64,000 nt of DNA from Emmonsiellopsis sp. PD_33 (lineage: Eukaryota; Ascomycota; Eurotiomycetes; Onygenales; Ajellomycetaceae). Made by a program: the position numbers and the translations under genes. The stretch is taken from contig JANTQF010000057.1 in NCBI GenBank assembly GCA_032988165.1, positions 84,849 to 148,848 on the forward strand, given 5' to 3'. Under the pieces are notes generated by a model. The model was not told the DNA's origin and made no database searches. It saw only the letters and a list, made by a program, of their open reading frames with translations. Of the stretch, positions 59,701 through 64,000 are shown piece after piece (within the stretch, counting starts at the first letter, position 1; the number at the start of each line of letters is the position of its first letter).

Positions 59701-59760
59701 CTATCTATCTTTTCAAGTTTAATATGATGATCATGTACATCATGGAATGGTAAGAGCTTC
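56740..59760 (-). pseudogene. pol of the 5.6-kb element (RT to chromodomain)
   Basis: RT reads LILFVKKPDRGL (59,570-59,536), then NLFEWIVILFGL and ISVYLNDILI (YxDD box changed to YLND). Integrase sequence follows. The C-terminal chromodomain is EVEYKIEVILNYYYHR at about 56,960-56,910, in the same frame as RT (59561 and 56948 differ by a multiple of three). This frame differs from gag-protease, so a frameshift or indel lies between about 59,870 and 59,561. RIP stops throughout. Confidence 0.8.
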
Positions 59761-59859
59761 TCAGTAGTTTTATAATCAAAAACATCAAGGAATTCATGAT
59801 ATTATAGAGGGAGGACTATTATAAGGTCAGTCTTTAGCTTCTTAGAGAGTCATAAGAGA

Positions 59860-61483
59860 GCCTTCTCTATGTTAGCCATACTGGCAGTGAAGATTTCAAT
59901 GGGAGGTCAGAACTTAAATTTCCAATTACAGCTTCAGAGGAGATCATAGGCATTGATGGAGATTTGGTGAAGATCAGTAGTTTTATAAATGTCTTTTTCA
60001 GAGATATAGATGCCTCTAAGAAATATAACACATCAGTTGCAAGCATCAATGAGGGCTTGATGTTCAGATAGTCATAATAGGCCTAGTATAAAGTTATACA
60101 GGAGATTCTCAATCTCATATATATAGGCATTTTCTCAGAGAAATCTACCAACATCAACATCAAGCTTCACCATATTTTGTATAAAGCTGCTTGTGTCACC
60201 ATTGACACCTTCAATCTTTTAGGGGTTGATTGGGATATGTGGGAGGTTATAACAGTTAATCATGCAAGGGTGAATCATTGAATAGTAATAATAACTACTA
60301 TCTATCATAACATTCATATTAAAAGAATGATTAACTATAGTAGGTATAAGAATCATTAGAATAGTCATTTTCTTCTTAAAGGTTTTTCTATCTAACTCTG
60401 GGAGCTTCTACTTATGATTTTACACAGAAGCTAGTCTTTTCTCAAATCTGACTTGATGTCTTCAAAGTCTTTCTCCTCTTCAGGCTTGATTTATATATTT
60501 ATGAACTATATAGGCAGTTTTGAGGGAATATGAGTTCCACAGCAGTCAGCAGCTCTGTGCCCAGGTTTGTTGCAGTTGATGCAGATACCTCAGGTGTGGC
60601 AGTTAATAATAATAATAGTAGTTATATTTGAAATGTGAAATGCATTTATATGAGTAGGCCCTGTAGGCATCTAGTTCATAGCATTTAGATTCTTTAGTAG
60701 AGAGGTCTTGAGGAAGGCCTCTCTAGAGGTAGTAGGGATACTATCATGGATTTAGCTCTAAATGATCTTAATCTCAGATAGATTATTCTCTATGCTATGG
60801 CCTTTCATATAATATTTAAAGTATGTGAGGAGTTTAATAAAGGTGATGATCTACTGTAGAAGTTCAAACTTAATAATCTTTTTAAGTAGGGCCTTCTTGA
60901 TAATGTCATCTCATAGCTGGCTGCTGACTTTTAGGATCTTCTGATTAAATCTCAGAAGAAAGATAGAGAGTGGATTGATTTTCTAATAAACACTGTGCAG
61001 CCAGGTTAGGGCCTTCTAGGCCACTAAAGAATTAAAGAAAAGGATGTTAAGCTGATCAAGAATGACATCAGAGGTCATAAGAATGAGTTTGATATTAACC
61101 TTCATCTAAGAGTGGAATTGGGTGATAGCAGTGCTAGAGAGTTAAGTATAGATATATTAGGCCTGGTCAGCAGGAGATCTAATTGCAAGGCTGTCTAAAG
61201 TGATTTTAGCCTCCACACTGAGGTGCCAGGCAGGATATTTAGAGACTTATTTGCCTGTAAATTTCTCAAGGGTGGCAAGCCTTTCTTTCAGGCATCTCAG
61301 AAAGTCCTTAAAAGGAGCAGTTAGATAAGTAGGAGTCAGAATAGAAGCTGAAGTTAGTATGAGCATATAATTTTATTTAGTGATAAGGTTAATCTTATTT
61401 ATAAGCTATTAAATGAAGTTTTAGAATTTAGTATTAGAGCTCTAAGAAGAGGTACTATCTTTATGTGAAGGGTTTATATTCAT
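59860..61483 (-). pseudogene. gag and protease region of the 5.6-kb element
   Basis: ATG at 61483 (MNINPSHKDSTSS). The zinc knuckle CINCNKPGHRAADC (about 60,583-60,542) is intact CCHC and in frame with the start. A protease-like segment (CYFLEASIS-type context) lies at 60,049-59,867, also in frame. It is inactivated by several stops. Confidence 0.82.
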
Positions 61484-61780
61484 GATGGATTCAAAAAATT
61501 ATTCAGATTCAGAGAGTTCAGAGGATTCAGAAAGTTTAGAGGATTTAGAAAGTTTAGAGGAAAATCTCATGAGATATTAATATAGATTATCAGAGCTTTG
61601 AGGCCTTTCACTAATGTATTATCTGGTAGAGCTGAGCTGAGCAAGTTGTATTTCAGATTTCAGAAGAGTTTGCTGTATGTGTGGGTTGTATTTGGAAGAA
61701 TCTACTATACATGCAAATTATGTTTGAAGAGTAAATATAATGAGGATCTCTAAGAAGAGATCAAGTGAGTAATTACAAAA

Positions 61781-62034
61781 TGTAATGGGTACACTCTGAT
61801 AAGTAAATTATGTAAGCTATACACTAGAATTAAAATTATAATCACTAGAGAAAGGAAGGAAAAAGGAAAAGGAATCACAAGATTGTGCAATATAAATAGA
61901 AGGGAATTATGTGAGGTTGAAGTAAATAAACATTCATATAAAGGCCTGGTCAGAGGCATCTAATTGGGTAGTCAGAGATCAGGTGAAGTTTGGGTGAGCT
62001 ATGAATATAGGGTATAAGGGTATAGCCCTTCATA
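61781..62034 (-). repeat. 5' LTR of the 5.6-kb element
   Basis: 254 bp from TGTAATGGG to CCCTTCATA (terminal CA changed to TA), followed by GATTT. Confidence 0.92.
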
Positions 62035-63858
62035 GATTTAAATATATTGAAACTGAGCATAGTGAGAGAGAGCTATCTGATATTGCAATGAACATTATAA
62101 AGATATAAAATATTAAAAAGTAAATATTTAATGTGATAATAGATAATGTGAGTAATAATGTAACACTTATTACAAGTCTGAATATAGTAATATGAATGCT
62201 GAATTTATTAACACATATTAAGTAATATATTAAGATTTCATGTCTAGCTCATATAATTCAGCTGGTTGTGAAGGAACTTCTGAACTTAATAAAGGTTAGC
62301 CTGGAAAATAATAGAATAACTTGGGATTAAGATGATTCTATATTGTTTAATCTCATATAAATGTAGAGTATTCTCTAGACACTGGCAAAGATGAGCTTGC
62401 TATTACTTTGGGATATTATCTGTAGATAATGTAATTTCCTGCTATATTTTTATTATCTATAGATAATAATGCTGAATGATTGCTGCTAACTCTATTTCAC
62501 TAGATTCATCTATTAACTTAATATATTAATATGAGTCTATAATGCAAACAAGCATTTCATGATATCCAACAGTCTGGTATGAATAGAACAGGGAAAGTAC
62601 TAAAGTTACTAATAATAAATGTAGCTACTTGATAGAATTTAACTTTCCATATGCTATATTACATGCTTAGACTCAGGGTCTATATAGATAGGTATGTTGG
62701 AGATATCAATTAGCAAGCTAAATTTAGACTAGATAGGAATGAGTGGTAGTCAGTTGAGTATTTAATTAAGCTTATAAAACCTTTTACTAAATATACAGCT
62801 GCACTTTCTATGGCAATGATTCTAACCCTTCCTATAGTGCTCTAGCTGTATGAGAACCTGTTTAATCATATTAATCATTATAAAGTAGTATTGGAGAGAA
62901 AGTGTTTGCACTGAAAGCACTTAATGTATGATGCCTTATATAAATATCATGAGAAGTTGATTAAATACTATACAGACATAAAAAAAAAGCATGAGTATCT
63001 CTATGCTATTATAATAATTCTATCTTTAAATTAGAAACTAAAGCTCTTCAGTTAAGAAAATTAGGATGATAATGACTATGAATGGTGAGGGAAGTACTGA
63101 AACCATTTCCAAGAAGTATATAATAAATATATATCTAAATTATCTGGTGAAGACACACTATAATAATAGCCTAGGCAATGAATGAGATAATTAGATAATC
63201 TTTTTGACTTGATCTTCAGTAATGTACTCAATAGCACTGCCTTGACTGAAGGTAGTAGAAGGAATGAGGTAAAGAAGTATTTAAACTAAGATTAATTTAC
63301 TACTCTCATGCATGGGGTATCTATTTATATTCATATGATGTACTAAATATTAGTATAGAGTTAAGTAAGAAATATGATTACTTGCTGTACTAGAAGAAAC
63401 ATCATTTATAGTATCTTATTTTAGTAAAAATAATCTGAGACTATCTTTTGGTATCTAATTTAACTATTAGTGTAAAATAGCTCTTCAATGTAGCTTATAA
63501 TATCTATTATTATTACTGCAATTATCTTAAGTCATCAATCTTGCAGACTCTAATGCTGAAGATGTGCTTGAATTGGGTCATCCTGAGTGAGAAGAAGAGT
63601 AAGTTGACTGAAGAGAGTAAGATGATAAATGATAAGTTTAATGAAGATAGAGAGAATAATGACTTAGCCTTGAGTAAGATGAATGTAATTAGTGATACAG
63701 AGAATGAAGATACTGATATTAATATATTATAAAGTATTGAAGATAATGAGTCTGAAGATGATATAGTTTTAAATAATTCAAAAAGAAAGTAATAATAAAA
63801 TGATAAAGATCAGAGGCCTTCACTAAAGTGAACTTTAACTAGGTTGAATGGTAGTTCC

Positions 63859-64000
63859 TAGGCTGGCCTTTTATTATCAAACCAAACTAGGACTAAATTT
63901 AATCTTAGTCACTTTATCTAAAAGATTAGTCCCAGTTTAGTCCCATTTACTCCTTATTTATACCTAGTTTTGTTTGGTCCCAAAAGCTTAAAGTATAGTG
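63859..64000. mobile_element. MITE, copy 2, cut by the window end
   Basis: TAGGCTGGCC onward matches 31,666-31,807 over all 142 bp available, same orientation. I count about five differences, all transitions. The remaining right part lies outside the window. Confidence 0.85.

Larger units (their letters stand above)
56460..62034 (-). mobile_element. Complete Ty3/gypsy chromodomain LTR retrotransposon, 5,575 bp
   Basis: LTRs of 254 bp (56460-56713 and 61781-62034) are flanked by a GATTT duplication (56455-56459 and 62035-62039). Minus orientation: a purine tract (AGGAGGGGATAA in minus sense) abuts the LTR at 56,714, as a polypurine tract should. Gag starts at 61483 and pol ends near 56,740. 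Insertion plus duplication is 5,580 bp (divisible by three), so the hAT frame is preserved across it. Confidence 0.92.
55526..63790 (+). pseudogene. hAT transposase gene split by an LTR retrotransposon
   Basis: The N-terminal part from ATG 55526 includes a BED-finger-like CKCCNKILAY (about 55,854-55,885). The hAT core follows in a second frame: LSFHFMDNFYFY, then PTKDYISLVLNSWTSLFNDA and ELILGF up to 56,459. After the insertion the same frame resumes at 62,035 (GF/KYIETEHSERELSDIA). It continues through NVIIDNVSNN (family DNASNN), an AHIIQL block near 62,250, and a C-terminal LQTLMLKMCLNW..EKKSKL region to about 63,790. At least one frame change lies between 55,845 and 56,133, and another downstream. 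It is inactivated by RIP stops, the insertion and shifts. TIRs of the full element were not found. Confidence 0.8.
24770..64000. other. AT-rich, CpG-depleted RIP compartment
   Basis: From just after the GNAT gene to the window end the base composition becomes strongly AT-rich and CG dinucleotides are nearly absent on reading (one seen near 32,187). CA and TG remain common. Families that normally have intact frames (reverse transcriptase, integrase, actin, hAT transposase) are broken by TGA, TAA and TAG at positions expected to be Arg, Gln or Trp, with few frameshifts. Known fungal RIP produces this transition-only damage in repeats. No intact host gene was found in this 39 kb. Confidence 0.9.

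Overview
The window is nuclear DNA of a filamentous ascomycete (Pezizomycotina). The gene set and style fit Eurotiomycetes: short GT..AG introns with CTAAC/CTGAC-like branch points, an AmcA-type mitochondrial carrier, Cgr1, Abp1 and Vps1. I cannot name the species from sequence alone. The window has two sharply different compartments.

Compartment 1 (about 1-24,760) is GC-balanced and gene-dense, with eleven gene models. In order: actin-binding protein Abp1 (+), a secreted PEBP-family protein (-), dynamin-like Vps1 (+), a C2H2 zinc-finger/fungal_trans regulator (+), an SMP-30/gluconolactonase-family beta-propeller (-), an NCS1 nucleobase-type permease (+), cytidine deaminase (-), an ornithine/arginine-type mitochondrial carrier (-), rRNA-processing protein Cgr1 (+), a fungal coiled-coil membrane protein (+), and a GNAT acetyltransferase (+) broken at the edge of the compartment. 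Exon structures were worked out by hand from splice signals and reading frame. The NCS1 permease and cytidine deaminase are convergent neighbours and suggest a small pyrimidine-salvage pair.

Compartment 2 (about 24,770-64,000) is AT-rich and almost free of CpG. It consists of mobile-element sequence whose reading frames are broken mainly by C-to-T/G-to-A changes, the expected footprint of repeat-induced point mutation (RIP). It is layered. A Ty3/gypsy gag-pol lies at 26.3-30.9 kb (+). A complete 11,012-bp chromodomain Ty3/gypsy element lies at 34,587-45,598 (-), with 161-bp LTRs, target duplication CTTTA and an extra 936-codon third ORF. That element and a 440-bp hAT-type MITE (45,884-46,323, target duplication CTCTATAT) both sit inside one unrecognised ORF. 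Subtracting both insertions restores a single frame of about 1,360 codons (34,382-49,926, -). At 52.4-54.0 kb lies a RIP-degraded actin gene copy preceded by two partial actin fragments. From 55.5 to 63.8 kb lies a hAT transposase gene split by a second complete chromodomain Ty3/gypsy element (56,460-62,034, 254-bp LTRs, target duplication GATTT). A short MITE family is present at 31,666-32,202 and again at 63,859 to the window end.

The target-site duplications and restored frames give a relative history: old coding elements came first, then retrotransposon and MITE insertions, with RIP across most of it. The 31.7/63.9 kb MITE pair is the least diverged repeat in the window.
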